Part shown: positions 1 to 8,330 of the stretch, in pieces | How the letters are laid out: each line of letters begins with the position of its first letter | Numbering within the stretch: position 1 is the stretch's first letter | Assembly: GCF_016313185.1 (NCBI RefSeq) | Contig: NZ_CP066218.1 | Coordinates: 4,030,001 to 4,094,000, forward strand | From: Mycolicibacterium baixiangningiae | GTDB lineage: Bacteria > Actinomycetota > Actinomycetes > Mycobacteriales > Mycobacteriaceae | DNA: 64,000 nucleotides | Direction: 5' to 3' | Translations under genes and position numbers: made by a program | Notes under the pieces: generated by a model | What the model was told of the DNA's origin: nothing | The model's database searches: none | What the model saw: the letters and a program-made list of their open reading frames with translations, nothing else

Positions 1-329
1 GGTGCGGCCGTCACGATGAAGTCAGTCGGGTGAATGTCCTTAGCAGCAAGCCAGACGAAACCGTTGAACGGATCGGCACCGTCCCCGTCGATGAGCGTTT
101 TCACGTCGCGCGTCGTCCACACCAGGATCGGATGCTCCGGCGTGCACAAGATCGGTTCTTTGTGCCCGAAGTGCGAGATCGATACCAGCGGTTGATTGTT
201 CGGATTCTCGATCAAAGATTCGACGGTGGCGAAAGACCCGTCGTGGGACAGCACCCGGTCACCGGGCTGAAGTGTCTCGATGGCCTTCGGACCTGCAAGT
301 GTGTCGATTGGAGTGCCGGCTGGGAAGCA
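1..329 (-). other. Intein (Hint domain, N-terminal part) inside NrdE
   Basis: Protein-splicing element seen as an in-frame insertion after NrdE residue S185. It begins with the nucleophile Cys (codon 329-327) in [18 protein letters not shown], followed by [12 protein letters not shown] (Hint block A region). Then comes [12 protein letters not shown], whose TxxH matches intein block B. About 109 residues are visible, with no stop before base 1. The normal NrdE sequence at this point is GEPVS-C-FLL, so the expected +1 extein residue after splicing is the redox-active cysteine of the enzyme. Whether a homing endonuclease domain and an intact C-terminal HN motif follow lies outside the window. 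Confidence 0.9.
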
Positions 330-884
330 GCTCACTGGCTCTCCCCGTTGCTTTTTGCCCGAGTTGAGGAACGTCGGCGTTGCCGGCTGGAAGCGACCGT
401 CGATGATCTCGTCGACCAGCTTCTCCGCGAGCGTGGTGTCGCCTGCGGCCAGCGTCAGGGCCACCATCACCACGCGGTCCTCGAAACGCTCCAGGTAACG
501 CTTCCCGTCGAACGTCTTGAGCGTGTAGGAGGTGTAGTACTTGAACGCCCCGAGGAAGGTCGGGAAGCGGAACTTCTTGGCATACGCGCGGTCGAGCAGC
601 GTCTTGACGAAGTTGCGCGAGTACTGGTCGAGGACCTCGCGTTCGTAGTAGTCCTTCTGAATCAGGTAGTCGAGCTTCTCGTCCTGGTTGTGGAAGAACA
701 CCGTGTTCTGGTTGACGTGCTGCAGGAAGTACTCGCGCGCGGCGAGCACGTCCTTGTCGAACTGAATCCTGCCGTCCTTGTCGTACAGGTTCAGCATCGC
801 GTTGAGCGCGTGGTAGTCGGTCTCCCCGGGTAGCGCGTGCGCGCCGGTGGTTACAGGCTCTGCAGCTGTGGCGGTTGGTGACAC
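1..884 (-). CDS. nrdE: Ribonucleoside-diphosphate reductase class Ib, alpha subunit, N-terminal part, intein-interrupted (partial)
   Basis: Catalytic subunit that reduces ribonucleoside diphosphates to deoxy forms, fed by NrdH and activated with NrdI/NrdF. The GTG at 884 gives an N-terminus ([10 protein letters not shown], then [16 protein letters not shown]) like mycobacterial NrdE. GGAAGGA sits just upstream of it, and it overlaps the end of nrdI by 34 bp. Residues 1-185 are ordinary NrdE ([53 protein letters not shown]). At 329 the expected CFLLRVEDN is replaced by [10 protein letters not shown], the start of an intein that remains open to the window edge. The gene is cut by the window, so the C-extein, catalytic barrel and intein end are not seen. 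It is co-transcribed with nrdH and nrdI. Confidence 0.95.
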   Translation of the reverse strand, partial: MSPTATAAEPVTTGAHALPGETDYHALNAMLNLYDKDGRIQFDKDVLAAREYFLQHVNQNTVFFHNQDEKLDYLIQKDYYEREVLDQYSRNFVKTLLDRAYAKKFRFPTFLGAFKYYTSYTLKTFDGKRYLERFEDRVVMVALTLAAGDTTLAEKLVDEIIDGRFQPATPTFLNSGKKQRGEPVSCFPAGTPIDTLAGPKAIETLQPGDRVLSHDGSFATVESLIENPNNQPLVSISHFGHKEPILCTPEHPILVWTTRDVKTLIDGDGADPFNGFVWLAAKDIHPTDFIVTAA

Positions 885-1309
885 GTCTGTTCCTTCCAAA
901 ACTTCGCCAGACCGGCGCGGACGGCGAGGACGTCGTCGACGGTCCCCATCAATTCGAAGCGGTAGAGATACGGCACGCCGCACTTACGGGACACCACGTC
1001 ACCCGCATAGCCGAACTCGGCGCCGAAGTTGGTGTTGCCCGCGGCGATGACACCGCGGATCAACGACCGGTTGTGTTCGTTGTTGAGGAACGCGATGACC
1101 TGTTTGGGGACGTAGCCCCCGGCTCCCGCTTTGTCACTGAGATCGGGCCCGTTCGCGTGCCCACCGCCGTAGGTGGGCAGCACCAACACGTAGGGCTCAG
1201 TGACCTCGATGCGGTCACGCAACGGAATGCGGAGGGCGGGCAGTTCCAGCTTCTCGACAAAGCGGTGCGTGTTCTCCGAGACGCTGGAGAAGTACACGAT
1301 GTTGCCCAT
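851..1309 (-). CDS. nrdI: NrdI flavodoxin-like protein for class Ib ribonucleotide reductase
   Basis: A 152-residue flavodoxin-like protein that supplies the oxidant for assembling the dimanganese-tyrosyl cofactor of NrdF. The N-terminus [20 protein letters not shown] is the FMN-phosphate loop region. [11 protein letters not shown] and [14 protein letters not shown] are typical NrdI segments. The start at 1309 is chosen over longer readings because GGAGG lies 9 nt upstream and the length fits the family. It sits 28 bp after nrdH and overlaps nrdE, so the three genes form an nrdHIE operon. Confidence 0.95.
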   Translation of the reverse strand: MGNIVYFSSVSENTHRFVEKLELPALRIPLRDRIEVTEPYVLVLPTYGGGHANGPDLSDKAGAGGYVPKQVIAFLNNEHNRSLIRGVIAAGNTNFGAEFGYAGDVVSRKCGVPYLYRFELMGTVDDVLAVRAGLAKFWKEQTCHQPPQLQSL

Positions 1310-1337
1310 TGTTAGACCTCCGCTGACCGCGCACCCG

Positions 1338-1580
1338 TCAGGCGCTGGCGGCCACCGCGCCGGAGAGCGCCTTGATGCGGTCCGGACGGAAACCCGCCCA
1401 GTGGTCGTTACCGGCCACCACGACCGGAGCCTGCAGGTAACCCAGCGCCATGACGTAGTCACGCGCCTCGCTGTCGAGGCTGATGTCGACGATCTCGTAG
1501 TCGATGCCCTGCTTGTCCAGCGCCTTGTAGGTGGCATTGCACTGCACGCATGCGGGCTTGGTGTAGACGGTGACGGTCAT
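1338..1580 (-). CDS. nrdH: NrdH glutaredoxin-like redoxin
   Basis: An 80-residue redoxin that reduces the NrdE disulfide, itself recycled by thioredoxin reductase. The N-terminus [14 protein letters not shown] carries the CVQC active site. The C-terminal half has the NrdH signature APVVVAG followed by WAGFRPDRI. It is the first gene of nrdHIE. Two NrdR-like boxes lie about 210-260 bp upstream (1793-1840). Confidence 0.96.
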   Translation of the reverse strand: MTVTVYTKPACVQCNATYKALDKQGIDYEIVDISLDSEARDYVMALGYLQAPVVVAGNDHWAGFRPDRIKALSGAVAASA

Positions 1581-1792
1581 CGGCGGTACGGCTCCTTACA
1601 CGAACGGCGGTGGTGAAATCTAATCGAGCTGGCAACGGGTTCGGCACTGCATGCCGCTGTCATGTTCAGCGGCCCGCAGGCTCCAGAAATTCCTGGTCGG
1701 CCGGGGTGCGTCTCCGCGGGCCGGAAAGCCGGCCCGACTGGATTCTGCGCTCCGCCCGGCCTCCGAACCGTGGTGGCCTGTCGGTCAGCAAG

Positions 1793-1840
1793 ACACTACA
1801 CCTAGTGGCCGACAAAGCGGACAGATACAACATGTTCTGA
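1793..1840 (-). promoter_or_regulatory. Pair of NrdR-like boxes upstream of nrdHIE
   Basis: The 498-bp gap between nrdH and the TetR gene has no supported ORF but holds two imperfect palindromes. They are ACACTACACCTAGTGG (1793-1808) and ATACAACATGTTCTGA (1825-1840), with centres 32 bp apart, about three helical turns. Against the general NrdR consensus ACACWATATATWGTGT they match at about 12 and 11 of 16 positions. NrdR binds such spaced pairs to repress ribonucleotide reductase genes. The position and spacing fit, but the leader to nrdH is then about 210 nt and the core promoter was not resolved. Confidence 0.5.
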
Positions 1841-2078
1841 ATAACATTTCTGGAATTCCCAGGTCGTAACCTCCCGGCCGCCGCGTGGCACGGCGTGTCG
1901 GCGCGCCGAACGACGGCTGTGTCGCTGTCTACGGGTAGGTCTACCACCGGGCACCGACAGCCGACCCGGGGCGTCTGGCACCCCAGGGTGTTCAGCAAAC
2001 CCACCGGGGCCCATTCGCCCGACGGGCCATTCCGCCGGCCGGTCCGTGTTTCCTGCAGTCAGCCGATAAAGTCGAGGT

Positions 2079-2681
2079 GTGAGCGCCCCCGACCGGTTCG
2101 CCCCACTCCCGGTGACCGATGCGCCGCAGGAGCGTGGCGACGCCGCGCGCAACCGCGTGCTGTTGCTGGAGGCGGCCCGCAGGCTCATCGAGGAACGCGG
2201 CGCGGGGGCGGTGAGCACCGACGACATCGCCGCGGCCGCCGGAGTCGGCAAAGGCACGCTGTTCCGTCGCTTCGGCAGCCGGGCCGGACTGATGGTGGTG
2301 CTTCTCGACGAGAACGAGAAAGCCCAGCAGCAGGCCTTCATGTTCGGGCCGCCGCCGCTCGGGCCCGGCGCCCCGCCGCTGGAACGCCTGGTGGCGTACG
2401 GACGTGCCCGGTTGGCCTTCGTCCACGACCATCACGCGCTGCTGTCCGATGCCGGACGCGATCCGCAGACGCGGTTCAGCGCGCCCGCCACGCTGCACCA
2501 CGCGCACGTCCGCATGCTCCTGGAGTCGGCCGGCACCACCGGCGACCTCGACGCGCAGACCACCGCGCTCACCGCCCTGCTCGACGCCGACTACATCGAA
2601 CACCGCCTGACCGAGGGCGCCACGCTCGACGAACTGGGCGATGCGTGGGAGGGCGTGGCCGCCAAGCTGTGCGGGCGGTGA
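2079..2681 (+). CDS. TetR/AcrR family transcriptional regulator
   Basis: A 200-residue TetR-type repressor. The N-terminal helix-turn-helix covers about residues 22-68 (RNRVLLLEAARRLIEERG, then TDDIAAAAGVGKGTLFRRFGSRAGL). The ligand-binding C-terminus is unassigned. The GTG start at 2079 is preceded by TAAAGT ending 6 nt upstream, which fits a leaderless transcript. By position it corresponds to the TetR gene between nrdH and dinP in M. tuberculosis (Rv3055 as I recall). Its last codons and stop lie inside the 29-bp repeat at 2671-2699. Target and effector are unknown. Confidence 0.9.
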   Translation: MSAPDRFAPLPVTDAPQERGDAARNRVLLLEAARRLIEERGAGAVSTDDIAAAAGVGKGTLFRRFGSRAGLMVVLLDENEKAQQQAFMFGPPPLGPGAPPLERLVAYGRARLAFVHDHHALLSDAGRDPQTRFSAPATLHHAHVRMLLESAGTTGDLDAQTTALTALLDADYIEHRLTEGATLDELGDAWEGVAAKLCGR

Positions 2682-2699
2682 GGCGTGCCGCGCTGGATC
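2671..2699 (+). repeat. 29-bp direct repeat, left copy (tetR 3' end / dinP start remnant)
   Basis: Identical over 29 bp to 9331-9359. It contains the last codons and stop of tetR, then a copy of the first five dinP codons (GTG CCG CGC TGG ATC). Similarity ends within a few bases on both sides. The dinP-like reading after this copy degenerates at once, so this is a junction duplicate and not a gene start. Confidence 0.9.
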
Positions 2700-2929
2700 A
2701 TGCAACCCCGATCGGTGCGCGTGCGCGCCAGCCAGGGCTCACCGAACCTTGCTAGCTCCTGGGATGGCGTTTTGCGAAATCCCACGCGATTGCCGCTGGC
2801 GTCAGGGCCGCCACCGAAACAGCTTCCAGGCCGGCACGGTTGCCACCACTGCCCACGACAGTGCCGGCACCAGCAGCAGCGCGGAATCCATCGCTGGGCC
2901 GCAGCCGGTTTCGGCTGGCCGCCCACAGG

Positions 2930-2949
2930 TGCGGGACGAAAGTCCCGCA
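2930..2949 (-). terminator. Stem-loop downstream of the SGNH hydrolase gene
   Basis: Perfect 8-bp stem, TGCGGGAC paired with GTCCCGCA, around a 4-base loop, lying 28 bp beyond the stop of the minus-strand hydrolase. It has no U-tract, as is common for mycobacterial terminators. The rest of the 295-bp gap 2682-2976 shows no gene I can support. Confidence 0.5.
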
Positions 2950-2976
2950 GTCGTCAATCTGACGATCCTGCGCCGT

Positions 2977-4161
2977 TCATGCCGTCGGCCGCTCTGTTTC
3001 GGCAAGCGCGACGAATCGCTCCGCGATGAGTCGATGAGTGGCGGCATCGGGGTGCAGGTTGTCGGGCAGCGGATGCGTCGCTTCGTCACCGGGTCCGTAC
3101 AGGTCGAGACCATCGACGTAGGACAGGTGCGGATCGTCGGCCTGTCGCCTAGACACGATCTCGGTGAGCTGCGCGCGAATGCCGCTGAGCGTGAGGCGAC
3201 GCAGCCCCGCGTTCGATACGACGGCGTCGGCCGGGTCACCCTGCGCGACGAAACGCACCGTGCCCGCCGCCAGTGCTTCGACATCGAAACTTCCCGGCCC
3301 CGGGGTGGACTCGTGGATGGGACAGTGGAGTGGTCCGATGACGATGAGTGGCGTTGTCGGGTGCCCGTCGCGGATGGTGTCGAGGAACCCGTGCACGGCG
3401 GGTCCGAACGCGCGCTGGCGCATCAAGTCCGAGTTCACCAGGTTGATACCGATCTTCACGCTGATCAGTTCGGCGGGGCGATCGCGAATCGCCCTGGCCA
3501 CGAACGGATCCAGCATGGCGCTGCCGGAAAAACCCAGGTTCACCAGGTCGAAATTCGCGGCCGCGGCCGCCAACGCGGGCCAGGTGGTGCTGGGGGTGTC
3601 CGCGTTCGATCCCTGGCTGATCGAGCTGCCGTGGTGAACCCAGGTGGGCCGGTTGGTCCGCACGGGCGCGATTGGCGCATCGGTGCGCAAGCCCACCAGT
3701 TCTGTTCGCTCGTAATGCGGCAACCAGACCTCGAGCGTCTTGTCCTGCGGGGTCAGCCCGTCGAAGCGCAGGGTCGCCACCTCTCCCGGTTCTGTCTCGC
3801 TCGCACCGGTCGACGGGTCGATACCCACCAGATCACCGCCGTACACCGTCGCGTGCTGGACCCGCCGACCGTCGATCAGCAGATCCACGGCACCGTCAGC
3901 ACGTGGCGGCACCCCCTTCAGCACAACCCGCGTTCGCAGTAGGTCGAGTTCGATCACGGTCGCGGCCGTGCGCACTGCCAGCCGCACGCCCGACGGCTGG
4001 GCTTCGGCACTCAACAGCTGTGGGTCGTCGCATCGCGCACGAGCGGCAGGCGGCAGGCGGTGCGGAAGCCAGCCGCGGCCGGTGTCCTCGAGCTCAGCAA
4101 GTCCGCTGAACAGCTCGATGGAGATGGAGTGCGATATCAGACCGGGGCTCCTCGAGGTCAT
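2977..4161 (-). CDS. SGNH/GDSL-type hydrolase with N-terminal beta-rich domain
   Basis: A 394-residue esterase or lipase of the SGNH hydrolase fold. Residues from about 170 on carry the family blocks: WVHHGSSISQGSN (catalytic Ser in a GDS-like GSSIS), VNLGFSGSAML (oxyanion Gly), KIGINLVN (block III Asn) and LPDNLHPDAATH (catalytic Asp-His). About 165 residues before that form an extra domain of the sort seen in multidomain GDSL lipases such as SsfX3. No signal peptide is visible, so it is probably cytoplasmic. It is transcribed alone towards the tetR junction. The substrate, perhaps an acyl or acetyl ester of a sugar or small molecule, is not predictable. Confidence 0.85.
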   Translation of the reverse strand: MTSRSPGLISHSISIELFSGLAELEDTGRGWLPHRLPPAARARCDDPQLLSAEAQPSGVRLAVRTAATVIELDLLRTRVVLKGVPPRADGAVDLLIDGRRVQHATVYGGDLVGIDPSTGASETEPGEVATLRFDGLTPQDKTLEVWLPHYERTELVGLRTDAPIAPVRTNRPTWVHHGSSISQGSNADTPSTTWPALAAAAANFDLVNLGFSGSAMLDPFVARAIRDRPAELISVKIGINLVNSDLMRQRAFGPAVHGFLDTIRDGHPTTPLIVIGPLHCPIHESTPGPGSFDVEALAAGTVRFVAQGDPADAVVSNAGLRRLTLSGIRAQLTEIVSRRQADDPHLSYVDGLDLYGPGDEATHPLPDNLHPDAATHRLIAERFVALAETERPTA

Positions 4162-4290
4162 GCTCCCACGCTACGGGTCCCGATGCCTCCACAGCGCATC
4201 GCATACTCGTGGGTCAAAACTCATGTTTGCATGTCAACTGCCAGAGGGCATTTCGATAGCCTCCGACACATTCCAGGAGCGTGTCTGTGC

Positions 4291-4656
4291 TCAGTGTTCA
4301 GGTTTCGAAGCTCGGGTGGCGGCTTCCATGGTGCCGAGGATGGTGCCGAGATTCTCTCTGGCCGCGGTCAGTTGTTCGATGCGCAACTCGATTCGCGCTA
4401 GTTGATGACGTACCACGTCGAGCATGTCGGCGGTGACTTCCTTGGTGGACTCGCAGGGCAGCAGGGCCACGATTGCCTGACTCGACAGTCCCGCGGCGTA
4501 GAGGTGCTGAATCAGCCGGACCCGATCAGCCGCGCCTTCTTCGTAGAAGCGGTGTCCACCCACCGTGCGGTCTGAGGTCAGGAGCTCTTGCTGCTCGTAG
4601 TAGCGCAGCGATCGCACGCTGACACCCGTCGTGTGGGCGAGATCTCCGATGCGCAT
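4291..4656 (-). CDS. MerR family transcriptional regulator
   Basis: A 121-residue regulator that begins MRIGDLAHTTGVSVRSLRYY, the MerR winged-helix motif. It continues EQQELLTSDRTVGGHRFYEE and ends with a coiled-coil dimerisation helix (about residues 75-110, LARIELRIEQLTAARENL). No metal-binding cysteine cluster is present. The ATG at 4656 is preferred over an upstream ATG at 4695 because the family starts here. It is divergent from the SDR gene at 4755, the usual MerR/target arrangement, so it probably controls that SDR and itself. I could not find a convincing MerR dyad in the 98-bp gap. Confidence 0.88.
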   Translation of the reverse strand: MRIGDLAHTTGVSVRSLRYYEQQELLTSDRTVGGHRFYEEGAADRVRLIQHLYAAGLSSQAIVALLPCESTKEVTADMLDVVRHQLARIELRIEQLTAARENLGTILGTMEAATRASKPEH

Positions 4657-4754
4657 ATGAACCGATCTACTTTCGGGGTTGAATCTGACACCCATGTTAG
4701 GTCCTAGCGTTGCGGTCAGCCTGCACAGCAGGGTGTTCGTAGTAGAGGAGAACA

Positions 4755-5471
4755 GTGAAAGTCAGCGATCAGATCGTGTTCGTCACCGGAGCCAACCGAG
4801 GGATAGGGCGAGCCTTCATATCGGAACTCCTGGTCCGCAACGTCAAGAAGATCTACGCAGGCGTACGTGATGCCCAGTCGGTTGACCGGCAGCTATCGCA
4901 GGATCCACGCATCGAGATCGTGAGGTTGGACGTCACCGACTCGGACGAGGTCGCACGGGCCGCACGGATAGCTACCGACGCCTCGGTTCTGGTGAACAAT
5001 GCCGGCATCGTCGCGTTCGATTCGCTCCTCGACGGATCGCTCGCCACCATGCGACAGCAGTTTGACACGAACGTATTCGGCGTATTGGAGATGACCAGGG
5101 CCTTCGCTCCGACACTGAGATCCCAGCAGGGCGCCGTCGTCAACGTGCTCTCGGCCGCCGCCTGGTTCTCCGCGCCGAACAATGGTGCGTACTGCGCCTC
5201 GAAAGCTGCCGCGTGGAGCATCACCAACGCTCTCCGGATGGAACTCGCACCGGCCGGGGTGCTGGTGCAAGGTGTTCACTTCGGAGCGGTCGACACCGAT
5301 TTCTCCTCGGGTTACAACGGGCCGAAAATCAGCTCTGACGAGGTGGCACGGGCAACGCTGGACGGATTGGAACACGACGAAATCGAGGTTCTCGTCGACT
5401 CAGATGCCCGCATGGCGAAGGAGGCTCTGCCCGGGCCACCGAACGCCTTCCTCGAGCAGATGCGCTCTTGA
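4755..5471 (+). CDS. Short-chain dehydrogenase/reductase
   Basis: A 238-residue classical SDR. TGANRGIG (cofactor glycine motif), NNAG and the catalytic YCASK with an upstream Ser (NVLSAAAW) are all present. ARG-type residues after strand 2 (YAGVRD) suggest NADP(H). The GTG start follows GAGGAGA with good spacing. It is divergent from and probably regulated by the adjacent MerR protein. The C-terminus carries a short insertion typical of MerR-linked SDRs in actinobacteria. The substrate is unknown. Confidence 0.9.
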   Translation: MKVSDQIVFVTGANRGIGRAFISELLVRNVKKIYAGVRDAQSVDRQLSQDPRIEIVRLDVTDSDEVARAARIATDASVLVNNAGIVAFDSLLDGSLATMRQQFDTNVFGVLEMTRAFAPTLRSQQGAVVNVLSAAAWFSAPNNGAYCASKAAAWSITNALRMELAPAGVLVQGVHFGAVDTDFSSGYNGPKISSDEVARATLDGLEHDEIEVLVDSDARMAKEALPGPPNAFLEQMRS

Positions 5472-5792
5472 ATGCCTCGGCGTTGGCTCGACCGCAGACG
5501 TGCACGACGCAGTCCTCGCCGAATTGCTCGAGCCACTGCCCCGGCTTGCCGAGCAGGGCGTCGTCGTTGCGACACCGGGGGTCAGGGGCGGGACCTGTTG
5601 AGTAAACGACTTCGTCTGCCTGACCGAGGACCGGGTTCAGATGGGAACGGCGGCGCTACGGCCGCCAAATCAAGCGCGGCGACGTGCATTGGGGGGCGGG
5701 ATCCTCACCCCACGCGAGCTGATCGCGTACGCACTGAAGACCGCATTTCGATGTCCCACAGCCTCATTGCCGCACAATCGTGGTGAACAACC
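5472..5792. other. 321-bp gap, no supported gene
   Basis: This is the region between the convergent SDR and DUF5996 genes. Short open frames exist on both strands but none has a family signature or plausible start. No strong terminator hairpin was recognised. Confidence 0.5.
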
Positions 5793-6725
5793 TCACCTTG
5801 TCGACCAGCGGTTCGGGTCGGTCTCCAGCGCATCACGGTCCCAGCCCGCCAGATCGGCAGCCGCACCGTAGGTGAACTCGAGGAAGTCCAGCACGCACTG
5901 ATCCGGGTCCTTTGCCGCGCGCGCAGTCTCATACGGAAGCAGGTACTGGCGTAGTCCGGTCTCGTAAAAGGCTCCATCGGGACGGCCGGCGAACTCAGCG
6001 TAGCCGTCGGGCTCAGGATAGGCGTACGAATAGAACGCGCCTTCCTCTCCGCCACCTGGCCAGAATCCGCAACTGCTCAGTTCGTGTGAATAGCCCTCCA
6101 CCATCACCCAGTCGGCACAGTTGGGCGCGCCTCCGGGGTGACGCGGCGCGAGACGACCGGAGAACCGGCTGCAGGCCAAATCAAATGAACCCCAGAAGAA
6201 ATGAACGGGACTGACCTTGCCGATGAACCGGGAACGGAACTCATTGATCACCCGGACGGCTTGCACCAACTGTTGCCAAAATGCGCTGACGGCGGCGGGG
6301 TCGTAGCCTGCCTGCTCGTCCTCAGCGAAGGGTATGGCGGGATCCACTTCGTTGGGTCGGGTCGAGATCCTCACCGGTATACCGAGCCGGCCGAGCATTG
6401 CCATCGTTTCGTCGTGAAATTGTGCCACTGATTTGTCGCGCAAGTCCATCGACTCGGCGCCACCGTCGCTGACCCGCACCGAAAGCACGTGGTCGACGAA
6501 GTCGAACTCCATGTCGAAGACCCGCGCGCCCATCGGGACCGCCGATGTCGTCAGCCCCCGCGGTGAAACGTACAACGGCACCTGCCACCAGTGATTCAGC
6601 ATCGGGGCGTAGGCCAACCGGACTTTACCGACGACCTGGGTCCACATATGCAGCGTTCGGCGCGCCGGCTCCCAGGCGTCAACGCGCAATGACGGCCATC
6701 CGCCGCCGGCCAAGGAATGGGTCAT
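5793..6725 (-). CDS. DUF5996 family protein
   Basis: A 310-residue protein of a conserved family of unknown function. Recognisable family features are WPSLRVDAWEPARRTLHMW, VGKVRLAYAPMLNHWWQV and YVSPRGLTTSAVP near the N-terminus. FFWGSFDLACSRFSGR in the middle and AFYSYAYPEPDG follow. There are no membrane segments or signal peptide. The ATG at 6725 is the only start that keeps the N-terminal WP motif. It is divergent from the LLM operon across 420 bp. No function is assigned. Confidence 0.85.
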   Translation of the reverse strand: MTHSLAGGGWPSLRVDAWEPARRTLHMWTQVVGKVRLAYAPMLNHWWQVPLYVSPRGLTTSAVPMGARVFDMEFDFVDHVLSVRVSDGGAESMDLRDKSVAQFHDETMAMLGRLGIPVRISTRPNEVDPAIPFAEDEQAGYDPAAVSAFWQQLVQAVRVINEFRSRFIGKVSPVHFFWGSFDLACSRFSGRLAPRHPGGAPNCADWVMVEGYSHELSSCGFWPGGGEEGAFYSYAYPEPDGYAEFAGRPDGAFYETGLRQYLLPYETARAAKDPDQCVLDFLEFTYGAAADLAGWDRDALETDPNRWSTR

Positions 6726-6822
6726 GTCAGCCTTTCGGTTGCTGGGCCGGCCTGAACTGGGCGCCCTGTCGGTCGCAGCGCCGCTTGTGCGGTTCGGAGT
6801 CGACCGAGTCGCTGATTTTCAT

Positions 6823-6854
6823 CTTCTGTCCCGCTTGTCTTCTGTCTCGCTTGT
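6823..6854. repeat. Tandem 16-bp duplication
   Basis: CTTCTGTCCCGCTTGT followed directly by CTTCTGTCTCGCTTGT, one mismatch, within the 420-bp noncoding gap 6726-7145. It is probably a replication-slippage duplication. Apart from this and the operator at 7089-7117, I see nothing in the gap. Confidence 0.7.
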
Positions 6855-7088
6855 CCGGCAGGCACGGTCACAACGTAAGGGAGATCGACTTGTCCGGGGG
6901 CGACATTCGGTGGTGACACCACGATCTGTGTGGATCCGGTGCGGAATTGGTCGACATCGCACCGGCCGAGCTGCTTTCTGTGTGTATCCCCGCATCTGTT
7001 CGCGTCCCATCGCAGAGCGCGAAACCACGCGTCCACACCGCGTTTCATACGTGGAACCCGGTGGGGAATAAACCAACCCGACAAAGCC

Positions 7089-7117
7089 TTGACGGTAGAT
7101 GCAAACGCATCCAACTA
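7089..7117 (+). promoter_or_regulatory. Promoter with MarR-type palindrome for the LLM-MarR-GNAT operon
   Basis: TTGACG (7089-7094) is a good -35 hexamer, and a 17-bp spacer leads to CAACTA (7112-7117), a weak -10. The spacer is almost filled by GATGCAAACGCATC (7098-7111), a palindrome with 5-bp arms and a 4-nt centre. A repressor bound here would block RNA polymerase. The MarR gene two places down the operon is the natural candidate for autoregulation. Confidence 0.55.
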
Positions 7118-7145
7118 GTCGCCTCGCCGGCGGTGGACAGGGGCC

Positions 7146-8330
7146 ATGATGCAATTCGGAGCCTTCTCGGTAAGTGACATCACTTGCGACCCGGTCTCGG
7201 GCGTGACGCCGAGTGAGGCGGAGCGGATCGACGCGATCTTGAGGATCGCGGCGAAGACCGAAGAGATCGGCATGGACGTGTTCGCGATCGGCGAGCACCA
7301 CAACCCACCGTTCTTCTCGTCCTCCCCCACGACGCTGCTGGCTGCCGTTGCGGCGACGACGAAGCGACTGGTCGTCACCACCTCGACCACTCTGATCACC
7401 ACGAACGACCCGGTCCGGATCGCCGAGGAGTACGCAATGCTCCAGCACATTTCCAAGGGCCGGATGGATCTGATGGTCGGGCGCGGCAACACCGCACCGG
7501 TGTATCCGTGGTTCGGCAAGGACATCCGGCAGGGGCTGCCGTTGGCCTTGGAGAATTACGATCTGCTGCACCAACTCTGGCGTCAGGACGTCGTCGACTG
7601 GGAGGGCAGGTTCCGATCAGCGTTGCGGGGCTTCACTTCGACCCCGCGCCCGTTGGATGATGTGCCGCCGTTCGTGTGGCACGGGTCCATCCGCACACCC
7701 GAGATCGCTGAGCAGGCAGCATTCTATGGAAACGGCTTCTTCGCCAACCACATCTTCTGGCCTACTGAGCACTCGCTGCAACTGATCGATTTCTACCGTG
7801 AGCGCTTCGAGCACCACGGTCACGGCACCAAGAAGCAGGCCATCGTGGGCCTCGGCGGCCAGGCGTACCTCGCCAAGCGCTCGCAAGACGCGTACAGGGA
7901 GTTCCGCCCCTACTTCGACGAGGCGCCGGTGTATGGTCACGGCCCGTCGCTGGAGGACTTCAGCAAGAGGACCCCGCTGACGGTCGGCAGTCCGCAGGAA
8001 GTGATCGACAAGACACTGACTTTCCATGACACGTTCGGCGACTACCAGCGACAGCTGTTCCTGATCGACCACGCCGGTCTGCCCCTGAAGACGGTGCTGA
8101 ACCAGCTCGACCTGCTCGGCGCGGAAGTCATCCCGGTGCTGCGCAAGGAACTCCAGTCCCGCAAGGATCCCGATTCTGCCGACGCGCCGACCCACGAGTC
8201 GCTGGTGCGGGCGAAGTACGGCGACCTGCCGGCGCGGCAACCACGCCCCAACGCCAACCGCGGCGACAACGTCACCGCCGGCTCCCCGTATCAGGACAGT
8301 TCATCCGCGTCGACCTCAGGGAATGGATGA
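7146..8330 (+). CDS. LLM-class flavin-dependent oxidoreductase
   Basis: A 394-residue bacterial-luciferase-like (LLM) monooxygenase. Features seen are AKTEEIGMDVFAIGEHHNPP (strand 1 and EHH), RLVVTTSTTLITTNDPVRIAEEYAML and GRMDLMVGRGNTAPVYPWFG, all typical of the FMN-dependent branch, as in CE1758-type proteins. The C-terminal 50 residues are polar and likely disordered. Two ATGs occur (7146 and 7149). It is the first gene of a three-gene operon and overlaps the MarR start by 8 bp. It probably oxidises a small organic molecule with FMNH2 supplied elsewhere; the substrate is unknown. Confidence 0.88.
   Translation: MMQFGAFSVSDITCDPVSGVTPSEAERIDAILRIAAKTEEIGMDVFAIGEHHNPPFFSSSPTTLLAAVAATTKRLVVTTSTTLITTNDPVRIAEEYAMLQHISKGRMDLMVGRGNTAPVYPWFGKDIRQGLPLALENYDLLHQLWRQDVVDWEGRFRSALRGFTSTPRPLDDVPPFVWHGSIRTPEIAEQAAFYGNGFFANHIFWPTEHSLQLIDFYRERFEHHGHGTKKQAIVGLGGQAYLAKRSQDAYREFRPYFDEAPVYGHGPSLEDFSKRTPLTVGSPQEVIDKTLTFHDTFGDYQRQLFLIDHAGLPLKTVLNQLDLLGAEVIPVLRKELQSRKDPDSADAPTHESLVRAKYGDLPARQPRPNANRGDNVTAGSPYQDSSSASTSGNG

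Noticed and set aside
30..833. Long plus-strand open frame over nrdE
   Set aside because: It is the antisense of clear NrdE and intein sequence; its product is low-complexity Arg/Val/Glu with no family features.
2820..2915. Small hydrophobic minus-strand frame (MDSALLLVPALSWAVV...)
   Set aside because: About 29 residues, no ribosome binding site and no conserved context; could be chance or a remnant.
2685..3029. Plus-strand frame starting MPRWIMQ after tetR
   Set aside because: Only the first five codons match dinP (the repeat copy); the rest is noncoding and antisense to the hydrolase end.
4657..4754. MerR-type dyad in the MerR/SDR gap
   Set aside because: Only 3-bp arms could be found around GACACCCATGTTAGGTC; not convincing as an operator.
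6722..7114. 130-residue minus-strand frame in the DUF5996-LLM gap
   Set aside because: No family motif, overlaps the LLM promoter and the tandem repeat; composition looks random.
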